Source of the DNA: UBA11403 sp963784615 | GTDB taxonomy: Bacteria; Pseudomonadota; Gammaproteobacteria; Legionellales; Legionellaceae | Direction: 5' to 3' | Length of the DNA: 64,000 bases | Assembly: GCA_963784615.1 (NCBI GenBank) | Contig: CAWASG010000002.1 | Coordinates: forward strand, 1-64,000 | Part shown: positions 19,801-29,290 of the stretch, piece by piece | Numbering within the stretch: the stretch's first letter is position 1 | Layout: the number at the start of each line of letters is the position of its first letter | Translations under genes and position numbers: made by a program | The notes under the pieces: generated by a model | What the model saw: the letters and a program-made list of their open reading frames with translations, nothing else | The model's database searches: none | Told to the model about the DNA's origin: nothing

Positions 19801-22800
19801 ACTCAACCAAACTACGCGGTATTTTTATAATGAAGAAGGGCTACTAGCCTATCGGCTCAGTGCTGACGGCGCCGTCACCGAAACGCGCTATAACGCGTTT
19901 CAACAAGTGGAGACCAGCATTCGTTATAGCGCTTATTGTCTATTGGACGAGGCAATGTTGACCACACAAGCCTTGCAGCAATACCTGAATGCGCATGCCG
20001 ATGCGCAAGTTGATGAAGTGACGCATTACGCCTATAACAATCTCGGTTTATTGGTCAGTCAACAAAAGAGTCAGGGGAGTGTGACGACGACAACTTATAA
20101 TGCGTTTGGTGAGCTGGAACAAGCAACTCAGCAGCTTGGCCTTAATTTATCTACGCTCACCAAGTATGACTATGATCGTCGTGGCTTGTTGCTTGAGCGT
20201 ACCGATGACGTAGGCGGGATCCATCAAACAGCGCGTATGCAATACGATACGTGGGGCCGAGTTGATAAAACTTGGGATGGCCGTCAGGGAGAAATCGCTT
20301 ATCAATTAAGTAAGCGCGGGGAAGTAGTCTTGACGATTGATCAAAATCAGACAATTACCAGTAAGCACTACGATGCTTTTTCGCGCATATTAACGTCGCA
20401 GGGAAAAACGTTTTCTCTTTATCGGTTTGATGACGTTCAGCAAACATTGACCTTATTGCAGATGGGGAAGGCCGCCACCGTCGTCACACAATTTAATGCG
20501 TTCGGTGATAAACTGTCCATCACCGATGGCAACCAACAAACCACGAGTTATCAATATGATGCGAAGGGTCAGCTTATCCATATTGACGTCCCGCTGCACA
20601 GTTCAACGGATTATACTTATGATGCTGCTGGGCATTTAATGTTTCAAGACAATGCCGGCCTCCGTCCTGTGCGTTATACCTACGATGCTGAGGGGCATAT
20701 CCTCACAAAGACGGTCGATCCGGACGGTCTGAATATTGAGACGCGCTTTACGTATGATGGTATTGGTCGACAATTACAAATCATTGAAGCAGGTCGATGT
20801 ACACAAATGCGTTATGACAATCGTGGCAATCTCGTACAAATCCAGATTGATCCTGATGGTTTAAATGTGTTAACGACAAGAGTCTACGATGACCGAAATC
20901 TCTTGCTCCGTGAGGTCGTCCATAATCCTCAAGGCATCGACAAAGTCACGGCCTATGAATGGGATACATTGGGTCGATGTATTGCGACCACGATTGATCC
21001 AGACGGATTAGCGTTGAAGACAACCTATGCCTATGATCAAAATGATAATCTGGTTTGCCAAACCGATCCCAATGACCATGCAACGCATTACATCTACAGT
21101 GCAACAAATCAAATTCAATATCGTATTGATGCTCGCGGCGTTGTAACTGAGCATCGTTATGATAATCAAGGCAATACAGTACGAACGATTACTTACGCTA
21201 AAGCCATTGAAGTGCGTTCTCAATATGATGCAAGCGTTGTTGTCTCACAGCTTCAATCAGACGTTAATGCCGATCATGCCCTATATTTTGTTTATGACGC
21301 GTACAATCGTTTATCCCTTTCATTCGATAGCCTAGGCTACGCCACCCGATACGGTTACGATTTTAACGATAATCTGCTCTATCAAACGGTTTATGCAACC
21401 CCTTGTGATTTGCGCTACTTAAATCTTAATGGCTATGCTTTTCCGCCCGCGTCAACGCTCGATAGAACCACTTATTTTGCCTACGATGGCTTAAATCGAG
21501 AGCGCTATCGAGTCGATAACAAGGGGCGGGTGACTGAATCGCACTATGATGCGATTGGGCAGTTAATCAAACAAACGCGTTATACCAACCCATTGGGTTT
21601 GACCGACAAAAATTTTACAGTTGAGCGTATTCAAGCCAATCTAAAAGCCGACCCCACGCATGATGAAAGCATACGATATACCTACGACAATGCAGGTCGC
21701 TTGACACGACAAGCCAGTGCAGGCGGCAGCATCACCGCTTGGCACTATGATGCAGCAGGCAAGCCGATTGAAAGTCGACAGTATGCGACCCTATTGACGG
21801 TGCAACAATTACAGGAGGATGACTGGTTTATCCACTTGCGAGAGAGTCAAGACGATCGCGTTACCCATACAGTCTATGATGCCGCCCAGCGCGAAGTCTA
21901 TCGCATTAGTTCAACGGGGCATGTGGTTGAACGCCGCTATGATGCGGTGGGTAATATCCTTCAAGAAATAAAGCATGGCCAGAAGCCAACGATTTTGTTT
22001 TATAGTCTAGAGGAGATTCACCAGGCATTGGCGCAAAACAACCAGCATGCGACGGACTTTGCATATGATGCCGCCGGTCGCCTCCTGCAAAAGCGCGAAG
22101 GCACGCAAACCACGCGCTATACCTACGACAACAACAATAATGTTGCGAGCAAAATCGAGGCCAATCAGGCGGAATGGCACTATCGTTACGATGCCAGCAA
22201 TCAGTTGATAGAAACCATTGAACCGGCAACCCTCATTAAAACATTAAGCCAAGGGCAATGGGTGGATGAGCTGAAAGCCGTCGTCACGCAAAATCGATAC
22301 GACAGCTTTGGCAATCTCATCACGGTGATTCGCGATGTAGGCGGCACGAATCAGACCGTTCATTACACCTATGATGCGAATAACCATAAATCCCAAGCGA
22401 TATATCCTGATGTGATGGTGAATAACGCAGGGAAAGAGGCCAGCAATCAGCGACAGGAGTCTCTGCAAACGTTGACAGAAACATGGTTCTACGATGCCTT
22501 TGGCAATGTGGTGGAAACACGGGATCGCAGTGGCCATGCACGTCATTGGATTTATGACAATACGGGTTTATTGACCTATGCGATTGATGCAGAAGGTGGT
22601 CTCACGGAATATCGCTATGATGCATTTGGCTCGGTGTGTGAAAAAATCACGTATGCAGAACGCCTTTCATTGAGTAGTCTCGCAGGCTACAGTCCTCAGG
22701 CGATTGCCTCAGCGCGACGTTTGAGTGAGTATGACCGGCATGAGCAATATCGATATGATAAAGACCATCACCTGCTGGAAACGCAAAAAGATCGATTAAA

Positions 22801-25800
22801 TGCCTATGATTCACAAGCAACAAAATACCTGTATTTAAAACCAACCACGCGCCTGACCTATAATGCTTTTGGTGAAGTAGTGGCAACAGCGGTTCAGCTG
22901 AATGAGCTTGACTTTGCGGTAACGCAAACGACATTCAATCAAGATGGCTTGAAAATCGCCACGCTAGATGCCGAAGGGTATTTAACGACCTATGCCTATG
23001 ATGATTTTGGTCAACTCGCCGAAGAAATTCAGTACGCCGAGCGCGCCGTTGATGGCAAGCCAAAACCGAGTGCCAAAGACCGCAAGATGACGCTTACTTA
23101 CGATGCATTAGGTCAGCTGACCAGTAAAACGTTGAAGCAAGTGACCTATCAGCGGTTGACGGGTAACGGCTCTCGTTATGAGAATGTCACTGAAGATTTA
23201 ACCAGCCGCTATGCCTATGACGTCATGGGGCACTTAGTTGCAACGACCGATGCACAAGGTCATACCGCCTATACTTATTATGATGCGCTGGGGCGCTTGA
23301 CCGCGAAAACAGGTGCCGAGGTTGCAAGCGGGCGGGCATTAACCACCTATCTGTATGATGCGTTAGGCAACTTGATCGAGAGCCGTCAATGGGCGCGAGG
23401 CGCAAAAGAGGCTTCGCAATCGGGTTACGTGCTTCAGGGGGTGTCTGCGGCGGATATCACCATCCAAAATCGTTATGATGCAGACGGACATGTTCTGCAG
23501 CAAATCGATGGCACGGGTCATCAGGTGAATTACAGTTATGATGCCAATGGAAACATCGCTCGCAGCTGGCAAACGTTGAGTCAGGCGGATAAAACCGTCG
23601 TGATTCAAGACAAGCGTTACACCTATGATGCGGACAATCGCTTGATCGAGACGGCGATGATTAAGGCAAACGGCCAACGTGCAACAGACAATGCCCAGTA
23701 CAATGCGTTTGGTGAAGTTATTCGCAAAGGCATTGACGGTACGTATGCTACGCAAATTGATTATGATCTCTGTGGTCGAGTTTGGCGTTCAAATACCCAA
23801 GGCTTTTTCCAGATTTATGTTTACGATATGGCGAACAACATCACACAAATTGTCACCTCGAGCAATGCGCTGGATAGTTCAGTTGATCACAAAGGCCTTG
23901 ATTTATCCAAAGACATCTTTGAGACAGCATCGAGTTATGACCTGGATGTTTGGGCCTATGCATTACAACGGCAAGATACGGTCTATGATGCGCTAGGGCA
24001 TGTGGTGCTGCAAAAGAAATCGGCAAGACTCAATATTGAATCCTATAAAAATAAAGACAGTTTGGAGCAAGCGACTCAGATTCAGCAAGTGGATCGCTGG
24101 GGTAATGTGTTGCTGCATACCAGTGCCAGGGGTTACACCACGCGGTATGACTACAATGCGTTGGATAAGCTGGTCGAACAAATCTTGCCGGAAGTCAGTG
24201 TGGTGGATGAGCAGGGTGTCGCGCGATTGTTACATCCAGTGATTCATTATGCGTATGATGCCTTGGGTCGAGCGATTGCCATGACGGATGCCAATGGCCA
24301 TACAGCGGCTAAGGTGTTGGATGCAAACGGGCATATCACGCAAGAAATCGATGCGCTGGGTTCTCATCGCGACAAAACGTATAACGTGCTGGATCAAATG
24401 ACCAGTAGCACGAATGAACGCGGAATAGTCACCGCGTACACCTACGACGAAGCCAATCGGTTACTGAGTGTGACCGTGGGTGATAAAGCCCAGACGTATC
24501 GCTACGACGGCGCTGGGCAATTGATTGCACAGGCGGATACATTAGGCAATAACACCGCTTATTTTTATGATGAATTAGGCCATCAAGTCAAAACATCCCA
24601 CAGTGGTATAAGCGGCGTGACGCAATACCAATACGATGATGCGGGTCATAAAATCGCGGAGCAGGATGCAAAGGGCAATAAGATGACTTGGCGTTATGAC
24701 GCAAATGGTCGTTTAGTCGCGCATACCGATTTAGGCGGTCATCAAACCGAATATACCTATAATCGCAATGGGCTATTACTGACGGAGTCATCGACCAGCG
24801 GCAAGAAGATTACCTATTTGTATTTTAGCGATGGGGAAATTCAGGAATATTATGATGCGAAGCTCGGAGAAACGCTTTTTTACGACTACGATGTTGAGGG
24901 CAATGTTCTCAGTAAGTTAAGCTCCCAGATGAGCGATTGGAAGGTAGAAACCGATTATTATCAATATGATGCCTTGGGTCGATTAGCCCAGGTACGGCGT
25001 GCGGATCAAGCAACCGCGCGACAGTTTCCGTCGGCCGATAAAGCAGTCTTATCAATCGATTATGAATACGACGCAGTAGGCAACATTCGTGATACGAAAG
25101 TCGCCGCTCGCTCTGGCGATTTACCACAAGTACAGCACACGGATTATTTTCGTTATGACGCGAATAATCGCATGGTTCTCAATAAAGGCGTGTTGCAAAA
25201 TGGCAACATTGCAATCAGTGCGTCACAGGGGAGTGAGCTTTCTTATGATGCCAGCGGTAATATTGCAACTGCGCGTCAATATGAGGCGGGCGCATGGGCG
25301 TCTTACAATTATCGCTACACCATGGATAATCAAGTGGATCGCGTGCAAAAAAATGGCGTTGATTATCAGAGCAAGCGTTATTCAGGCGGTTTGTTGCAAG
25401 AAGAGATGTTATACGATACCAAAGGGCATGCGACGCAACGGAATCAAATGCGTTATGAAGCGGGTCGTTTGAAGGCGATGGATACAAACGATGGCAGTGG
25501 CGCGCGCGTGAGTAGCACCGCTTATCGTTATGACGATGTCGGGAATATTCTTGAGCTAAAAAGCACAATGACATCGGGCGTGACGCAAACCCATCTTTAC
25601 GATTATGAGCTTTGGGATGCATATCAGCAAAAGACCGATCGGTTGACGATATCGGTCCCGGGACGCAGTTCGATCGCCGGTAAAAGCGAGCGTATTTATG
25701 ATATGAACGGTCAGTTGCAGGATGCCATCGATACGCAAGCGGGTTCGGGGGTGGTGACGAAAACGCATTATCTTTACAGCGGTATTGACGGGGTTCGAGC

Positions 25801-28147
25801 GAGGAAAGACGCGAACGGTCAAATCAGTTATTTAACGGTTGCGGGCAAAACCATCGGTAGTTTAAATACAGATACAAAAAAAACACAGTCTCTTGAGGTG
25901 TACGGTGGTTTTACGCCAATAGGGAGTCGTGATCAATCCGCGCCGGGTAAAGGCTTTGCAAATTCAGGGCCGAGGAAAGCAGGTTCAACACAGGACTTCC
26001 ACAATAACGGTGCACAGTCTGCAGAAACCGACGGCGCAATGCCAGTTTCACCCGACAGTAATTTAGGCACGTATACCTTACAAGCGGGCGACACGCTTGA
26101 GCAGGTTGCCTTGCAGGTGTTTGGCGATAGCAGTTTGTGGTATTTGATTGCGGATGCAAACGGCATTACCGACAGGAGCGCACACGCGGGAGAAAAGGGC
26201 AGTCAGTTGCACGTTGGCCAGCGGTTGAATATTCCGCATAGCGCCAATGGTCAACATTTCACGAGTCAAACGCATAAGGTGATATCGAGTCAGGACGTCA
26301 TCGGAGATTTGAGCCCCTCAGTCTCTTCATCCGTATTCAACGCAGCCCCCGCGCATAAAAAGCATCATGCCATCTGGAAAAAGATCGGAGCAGTAGTCAG
26401 CGTTGTCGCCGCCGCCATTGCAACGGTATTAAGCGCAGGTGTGCTAGCGGCATTTGCCGGTGTAGCGAGCGTAGGGCTGGGGGGATTAATTTCGACAGGA
26501 TTGGCTGTGTTGGGCGGAACAACATCGTTGATGTTGCCAACCTCCATGGGGGTTGGTCTAGCCGCCGGATTCATCGGCAGCGTTGCCGGACAGGGTGTTG
26601 CCAATGCGTTTAGACTACAAAAAGGCATCGATTTAAAAGGCGCATTAATTACAGGCCTTGCAACAGCCGCAACCGCCGGGCTAGGTAAAGTGTTAAGTGG
26701 CACCTCGGCTTACACAACAATTCGAGAAGGAATGGACAAAGCATCCCCCGACATCTTCAACATCACCAACGCCACAGAAATGATGGAACGCGACGCCCTG
26801 GGCCAAGGAATTAACCTAGCCTTCGCACACCACCAACATTTTGACTGGATGGAGCTAGGGGTATCCGCAGCAACAGCCGGCCTAATGGGCGGCAAACCCG
26901 TACGACAGTTCAACCAAGCAATCAACGAAGAATTCGGCGCCCCAGGCTCATTCATTTCCTCCGAAGTACAAGCCTTCGCAACCGGCGGTGCAACCTCCGC
27001 CGCAACCGGCAACCACTTCGACGCAACACAAGTGCTAACCAACAACCTCGGCAGTGCATTAGGTTCAAGTTTAATGGAATCCGCAGTGACTCATTTCTCG
27101 CCAAGTAACATGAGTCCGATTGAGGAAGACACCGCGTCATATTCTCCGATTCCACAAGAAGACAACGGATACTCACCGATTCCAGAAGGCACCTACGACC
27201 GCTTCCACCAAGAAGCCGCAATGCAAAACATATCCAGCGACCCAACAAACAGCGCATGGAACACCCTCGGCGATGATATACTCAACTACGGCACGAAATT
27301 GTTCGGCAGCTTGACTGGTGGCGCAGGGGCGCCTTCGGTGAATACGGAACAGCTGGGAAGCATGCTCGGGGTGGCCGGGGAGGTTGCTTATGGAGATGGG
27401 ATTCGGTTTGAGGGGAAGGGGGCTTTGGTTGGGGGTAATATTATATATCAGGTATCGCCTTATCGCTTCACTGAGGCGTTGAATAGTCAAATGAATCTAA
27501 AAGGTAACTCTAGTCCAAAATATTGGGTGGGAGGAAGTAAACTATGGGCAAATGCATCTCGAGAACAAGTTAGTGCTTCTATGAATGTTGATCAATTGCT
27601 TTCTGATCCCGTTAAAAAATTGCAATTTATGGATCTGCACTATCAAGAAGGGATTAGCGTGGAAGACTTGGATCTTTTGCTAAAAAATAAGGGAGTGCTT
27701 GATGGTATGGGCGCGAGTTTTTTAAAAGCATCTGAAGCCAATAACATAAATCCGCTCTATTTGGTATCGCATGCATTGCTGGAAACTCAAAATGGTAAAA
27801 GTCAGTTAGCTCAATATAATAATTTTTTTGGCCTTGGAGCTATTGATGGACATGCTTTAGCCGGGGGCATTAAATTTGCTGGTCGGTCAGGTTGGTCGAC
27901 GCCGGAGTTGGGAATTATGGGAGGGGCAAAGCTTATATCTCAAAAATGGATAAATACTGCTTCAGGCTCGCAGAATACTCTATATGGTATGCGCTGGAAC
28001 CCAATGAATCCAGGGAAAAATCCACAATATGCCACTGATATTGGTTGGGCGAATAAACAGACCAAAATTATTTATGATCAAGTAAGTAAGATACAACAAG
28101 TTAAACCTTCGTATATGCCGTTATTGATAGTACCAAAATATCGTTAA
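16889..28147 (+). CDS. Giant YD-repeat (RHS-like) toxin with LysM, membrane and C-terminal GH73-like glucosaminidase domains
   Basis: Product of 3752 residues. Residues about 60-2950 are dozens of YD repeats (YDAxGRL, YRYDAxG), which in RHS/TcC proteins form a hollow shell enclosing a toxic C-terminus. A LysM domain lies at about 3060-3120 (YTLQAGDTLEQVALQVFGDS). A Gly/Ala-rich hydrophobic region (about 3168-3245, VVAAAIATVLSAGVLAAFAG) could span or penetrate membranes. Residues about 3600-3740 look like an N-acetylglucosaminidase of the GH73/FlgJ/LytD type: YLVSHALLETQNGKSQLA with candidate catalytic Glu3632, then YNNFFGLGA and YGMRWNP. The target would be peptidoglycan. No Sec signal is seen. 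From about 27480 base composition drops to AT-rich, suggesting tip replacement. The PxxxxDPxG cleavage motif of classical Rhs proteins was not seen before the tip. Confidence 0.85.
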   Translation: MTQVFTGTGLGLQGSSIGQLGYYGPKGTAGLGQGGGSMYVNAANGNVVLKQSDGFLADFGIGLDLFQTYNSRGHGEWRFNLDSKLECEGVANAAGSVVCRHDEDGHVSRFIYDEPQHQYRAADGSTARLTYDAAGWHYREGSGQTTTDYTLSGQLSRIHDSDGHELCFSYQNGQLVSVMDNRNHQSVTWTLSQGYISDVTFQSEGQIVHQLHYDYDAQHRLSRVSRDLGEGKTYWVAYDYVGDSHLISDIRQADGTTLHLDYDAEGRIKHMVDGAGRETSYVYEDGKTTVINGLGERWTYFFDEDARLIGIEGPEQYRVRYHYDGQHLDAVTQGSQRWQFVYNEAGDCIRVEDPSGEITLREYDSEHRLLSETRYQTFDNNHNPIKPQTSRWAYDAQGHLRFEVTADGTVTEHRYDANGCRISSRCYLSAQWREANASLDALVLWANAQAQDAVSLIDYQYDWRGALSQEIHYTTVNADGVGVITADTFRTYSRYDAAGRCVEKSVMTATGLSTTHYFYDDLGRLLKTVDNQQHTQTITYDDAHQCILKTDPNGLQTLSVYDKSGLLLSVQRLNAQHDFGTVSYRYDAAGRLIAETDVDGQTRHLFYDAQGRLQASLSKNGQVTEYRYNIDGDCILTHQYQQTLSPQQRANLGQNFAAIRPQLSAQDRISQVVYNDYHQMAYQVDAEGAVIAYRYDAEGRVIAKTAYANRLSGFKSDEPLTIADMSLVSSQHDREMTYYYDALGRLQAEVNGEGAATLYRYDAQGHLIETIRYANKVTTARSGDWAIDTPAPHAYKDIHTYSIYNAAGLKIADLDAADYLTEYLYDARGLLTESIAYYTAVKLPIKGTGQAALEAIRPKSDKNDHHTTLRYNDLGQKIEEQTHTGLVTTYAYDEQGQIISQTSMDKRTHEIRQQRHRYDALGRVTQSLDAIGAQRLQQSTLSEEDIESIWQQHSIRYTYDAAGRVLTETNALNQTTRYFYNEEGLLAYRLSADGAVTETRYNAFQQVETSIRYSAYCLLDEAMLTTQALQQYLNAHADAQVDEVTHYAYNNLGLLVSQQKSQGSVTTTTYNAFGELEQATQQLGLNLSTLTKYDYDRRGLLLERTDDVGGIHQTARMQYDTWGRVDKTWDGRQGEIAYQLSKRGEVVLTIDQNQTITSKHYDAFSRILTSQGKTFSLYRFDDVQQTLTLLQMGKAATVVTQFNAFGDKLSITDGNQQTTSYQYDAKGQLIHIDVPLHSSTDYTYDAAGHLMFQDNAGLRPVRYTYDAEGHILTKTVDPDGLNIETRFTYDGIGRQLQIIEAGRCTQMRYDNRGNLVQIQIDPDGLNVLTTRVYDDRNLLLREVVHNPQGIDKVTAYEWDTLGRCIATTIDPDGLALKTTYAYDQNDNLVCQTDPNDHATHYIYSATNQIQYRIDARGVVTEHRYDNQGNTVRTITYAKAIEVRSQYDASVVVSQLQSDVNADHALYFVYDAYNRLSLSFDSLGYATRYGYDFNDNLLYQTVYATPCDLRYLNLNGYAFPPASTLDRTTYFAYDGLNRERYRVDNKGRVTESHYDAIGQLIKQTRYTNPLGLTDKNFTVERIQANLKADPTHDESIRYTYDNAGRLTRQASAGGSITAWHYDAAGKPIESRQYATLLTVQQLQEDDWFIHLRESQDDRVTHTVYDAAQREVYRISSTGHVVERRYDAVGNILQEIKHGQKPTILFYSLEEIHQALAQNNQHATDFAYDAAGRLLQKREGTQTTRYTYDNNNNVASKIEANQAEWHYRYDASNQLIETIEPATLIKTLSQGQWVDELKAVVTQNRYDSFGNLITVIRDVGGTNQTVHYTYDANNHKSQAIYPDVMVNNAGKEASNQRQESLQTLTETWFYDAFGNVVETRDRSGHARHWIYDNTGLLTYAIDAEGGLTEYRYDAFGSVCEKITYAERLSLSSLAGYSPQAIASARRLSEYDRHEQYRYDKDHHLLETQKDRLNAYDSQATKYLYLKPTTRLTYNAFGEVVATAVQLNELDFAVTQTTFNQDGLKIATLDAEGYLTTYAYDDFGQLAEEIQYAERAVDGKPKPSAKDRKMTLTYDALGQLTSKTLKQVTYQRLTGNGSRYENVTEDLTSRYAYDVMGHLVATTDAQGHTAYTYYDALGRLTAKTGAEVASGRALTTYLYDALGNLIESRQWARGAKEASQSGYVLQGVSAADITIQNRYDADGHVLQQIDGTGHQVNYSYDANGNIARSWQTLSQADKTVVIQDKRYTYDADNRLIETAMIKANGQRATDNAQYNAFGEVIRKGIDGTYATQIDYDLCGRVWRSNTQGFFQIYVYDMANNITQIVTSSNALDSSVDHKGLDLSKDIFETASSYDLDVWAYALQRQDTVYDALGHVVLQKKSARLNIESYKNKDSLEQATQIQQVDRWGNVLLHTSARGYTTRYDYNALDKLVEQILPEVSVVDEQGVARLLHPVIHYAYDALGRAIAMTDANGHTAAKVLDANGHITQEIDALGSHRDKTYNVLDQMTSSTNERGIVTAYTYDEANRLLSVTVGDKAQTYRYDGAGQLIAQADTLGNNTAYFYDELGHQVKTSHSGISGVTQYQYDDAGHKIAEQDAKGNKMTWRYDANGRLVAHTDLGGHQTEYTYNRNGLLLTESSTSGKKITYLYFSDGEIQEYYDAKLGETLFYDYDVEGNVLSKLSSQMSDWKVETDYYQYDALGRLAQVRRADQATARQFPSADKAVLSIDYEYDAVGNIRDTKVAARSGDLPQVQHTDYFRYDANNRMVLNKGVLQNGNIAISASQGSELSYDASGNIATARQYEAGAWASYNYRYTMDNQVDRVQKNGVDYQSKRYSGGLLQEEMLYDTKGHATQRNQMRYEAGRLKAMDTNDGSGARVSSTAYRYDDVGNILELKSTMTSGVTQTHLYDYELWDAYQQKTDRLTISVPGRSSIAGKSERIYDMNGQLQDAIDTQAGSGVVTKTHYLYSGIDGVRARKDANGQISYLTVAGKTIGSLNTDTKKTQSLEVYGGFTPIGSRDQSAPGKGFANSGPRKAGSTQDFHNNGAQSAETDGAMPVSPDSNLGTYTLQAGDTLEQVALQVFGDSSLWYLIADANGITDRSAHAGEKGSQLHVGQRLNIPHSANGQHFTSQTHKVISSQDVIGDLSPSVSSSVFNAAPAHKKHHAIWKKIGAVVSVVAAAIATVLSAGVLAAFAGVASVGLGGLISTGLAVLGGTTSLMLPTSMGVGLAAGFIGSVAGQGVANAFRLQKGIDLKGALITGLATAATAGLGKVLSGTSAYTTIREGMDKASPDIFNITNATEMMERDALGQGINLAFAHHQHFDWMELGVSAATAGLMGGKPVRQFNQAINEEFGAPGSFISSEVQAFATGGATSAATGNHFDATQVLTNNLGSALGSSLMESAVTHFSPSNMSPIEEDTASYSPIPQEDNGYSPIPEGTYDRFHQEAAMQNISSDPTNSAWNTLGDDILNYGTKLFGSLTGGAGAPSVNTEQLGSMLGVAGEVAYGDGIRFEGKGALVGGNIIYQVSPYRFTEALNSQMNLKGNSSPKYWVGGSKLWANASREQVSASMNVDQLLSDPVKKLQFMDLHYQEGISVEDLDLLLKNKGVLDGMGASFLKASEANNINPLYLVSHALLETQNGKSQLAQYNNFFGLGAIDGHALAGGIKFAGRSGWSTPELGIMGGAKLISQKWINTASGSQNTLYGMRWNPMNPGKNPQYATDIGWANKQTKIIYDQVSKIQQVKPSYMPLLIVPKYR

Positions 28148-28162
28148 ATAGAGGTCGTAAAA

Positions 28163-28852
28163 ATGAATACTGTAAAAAATATGGTTTTTTCTTTTCTGGC
28201 GGGTACTTTTTTTCTTATAGGTATTGTCAATGCTGAAAGCAGTACAGTTGTTGATGCAATAAGTATTAGTCCACAATTGAAAAAGCATATTATGCAGTCA
28301 GCATTTAAAGTTAACTTACAAAGAGGTGACGGGAAAAAAATAGTAGCTTATTTATATGCAAATGATGAGCGAAGTGAGATGGTTGAAGATTATTCTTGTA
28401 TTAGTGGGGTGCCACAAAAATTTAACAGTAAAATTGGCCATTATCATATTTATTTATATGACGTGAATACAGGTTCTTTTTCTCAGAACAGGACAAAAAT
28501 TTTTGATGGCTTTAAGGAAACTAGACTCAATGTTGAAGGAGCTGATTTAATTGTTTTGTCCGGTGCTAAAGCTAAGAAGTCAGACGTGTTGCTTGTTAGC
28601 CAATTTGGTGACTGTAATGGTAATTTTTTTGAAGTGTTCGGATTTTCTGAAAATCAGTCATTTCTAAAAAATTATATTTTTGTTGCGAGACAGAAACAAA
28701 AACAGTTTTATGGAAGGATTGGCAAGAGTAAGGGCGATAGTCAATTGGTTGCTTATGGGGTGTATGATAGTAATACTGATAAAATAGAAAAAATGAATTT
28801 ATATTTGTCGAATAAAAATGGAGAAATTCAACTTAGACGAGCACTTGGCTGA
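28163..28852 (+). CDS. Signal-peptide protein, candidate periplasmic immunity protein
   Basis: Product of 229 residues starting 15 bp after the toxin stop. The N-terminus (NMVFSFLAGTFFLIGIVNA) is a Sec signal peptide with cleavage near VNA-ES. The mature part is beta-rich with two cysteines (CISG and GDCNG), plausibly disulphide-bonded in the periplasm. I recognise no family. Position directly behind a polymorphic toxin whose tip would attack peptidoglycan, export to the compartment where that enzyme acts, and the same AT-rich composition as the toxin tip all point to a cognate immunity protein. This is inference from context. Confidence 0.6.
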   Translation: MNTVKNMVFSFLAGTFFLIGIVNAESSTVVDAISISPQLKKHIMQSAFKVNLQRGDGKKIVAYLYANDERSEMVEDYSCISGVPQKFNSKIGHYHIYLYDVNTGSFSQNRTKIFDGFKETRLNVEGADLIVLSGAKAKKSDVLLVSQFGDCNGNFFEVFGFSENQSFLKNYIFVARQKQKQFYGRIGKSKGDSQLVAYGVYDSNTDKIEKMNLYLSNKNGEIQLRRALG

Positions 28853-29082
28853 TGTTACAATGCCAACCAGAAAATACCCGAAAGTTGATCCGCCTAAGCA
28901 CAATAACGAATGGAAAACCCTTCGACTATATAATTGACACAGTAAAGGTATCATCAAATAGCTTGATTAAAAGCCACTTGATGGTGTTGTCTGCAGCTCG
29001 ACAAATACCCCCCGGGGCTTTTCATAAGCTAATTTTTGCGGTTCTTAAAAATGCAATATATACTTACGTTAAGCCTGAATAA
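28852..29082 (+). CDS. Short hypothetical ORF, possibly a remnant
   Basis: A 76-codon frame whose ATG overlaps the preceding stop by one base (TGATG), as in coupled genes. The product (QCQPENTRKLIRLSTITNG at the start, IPPGAFHKLIFAVLKNAIYT near the end) matches nothing I recognise. It might be a real small protein of the toxin-immunity cassette or a decayed piece left by a C-terminal exchange. The following 120 bp up to the REP repeats hold nothing clear. Confidence 0.3.
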   Translation: MLQCQPENTRKLIRLSTITNGKPFDYIIDTVKVSSNSLIKSHLMVLSAARQIPPGAFHKLIFAVLKNAIYTYVKPE

Positions 29083-29188
29083 AAAATGATTAATCCTTTT
29101 GAAGAGATGCAATGACTAGCCCCAAACTACGAACCGTTGGTAATGTTAAAGAACCATATCCGCTTGGGGAATTTCCTAAAAATTTGAG

Positions 29189-29232
29189 AATCAATGGGGT
29201 CTGAGAATCAATGGGGTCAGAGTAAATTGATT
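29189..29232. repeat. REP elements at 5' end of RAYT copy 1
   Basis: AATCAATGGGGTC at 29189-29201 is followed by a complete 27-bp unit at 29206-29232, which starts AATCAATGGGGTCAGAG and ends with AATTGATT. The exact reverse complement lies at 29998-30024 at the other end of the transposase gene, so the gene is bracketed by perfect 27-bp inverted REPs. The motif AATCAATGGGGT recurs across the window. Confidence 0.85.
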
Positions 29233-29290
29233 TGAAGAATAGACTGCTGTACACTCCACTCACTTTTTTTGATTATGGCATTTAATTGAT

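Noticed and set aside
17010..27500. Many long antisense and out-of-frame ORFs inside the YD-repeat gene
   Set aside because: They follow from the codon bias of the repeats, have no ribosome-binding sites and show no known motifs.
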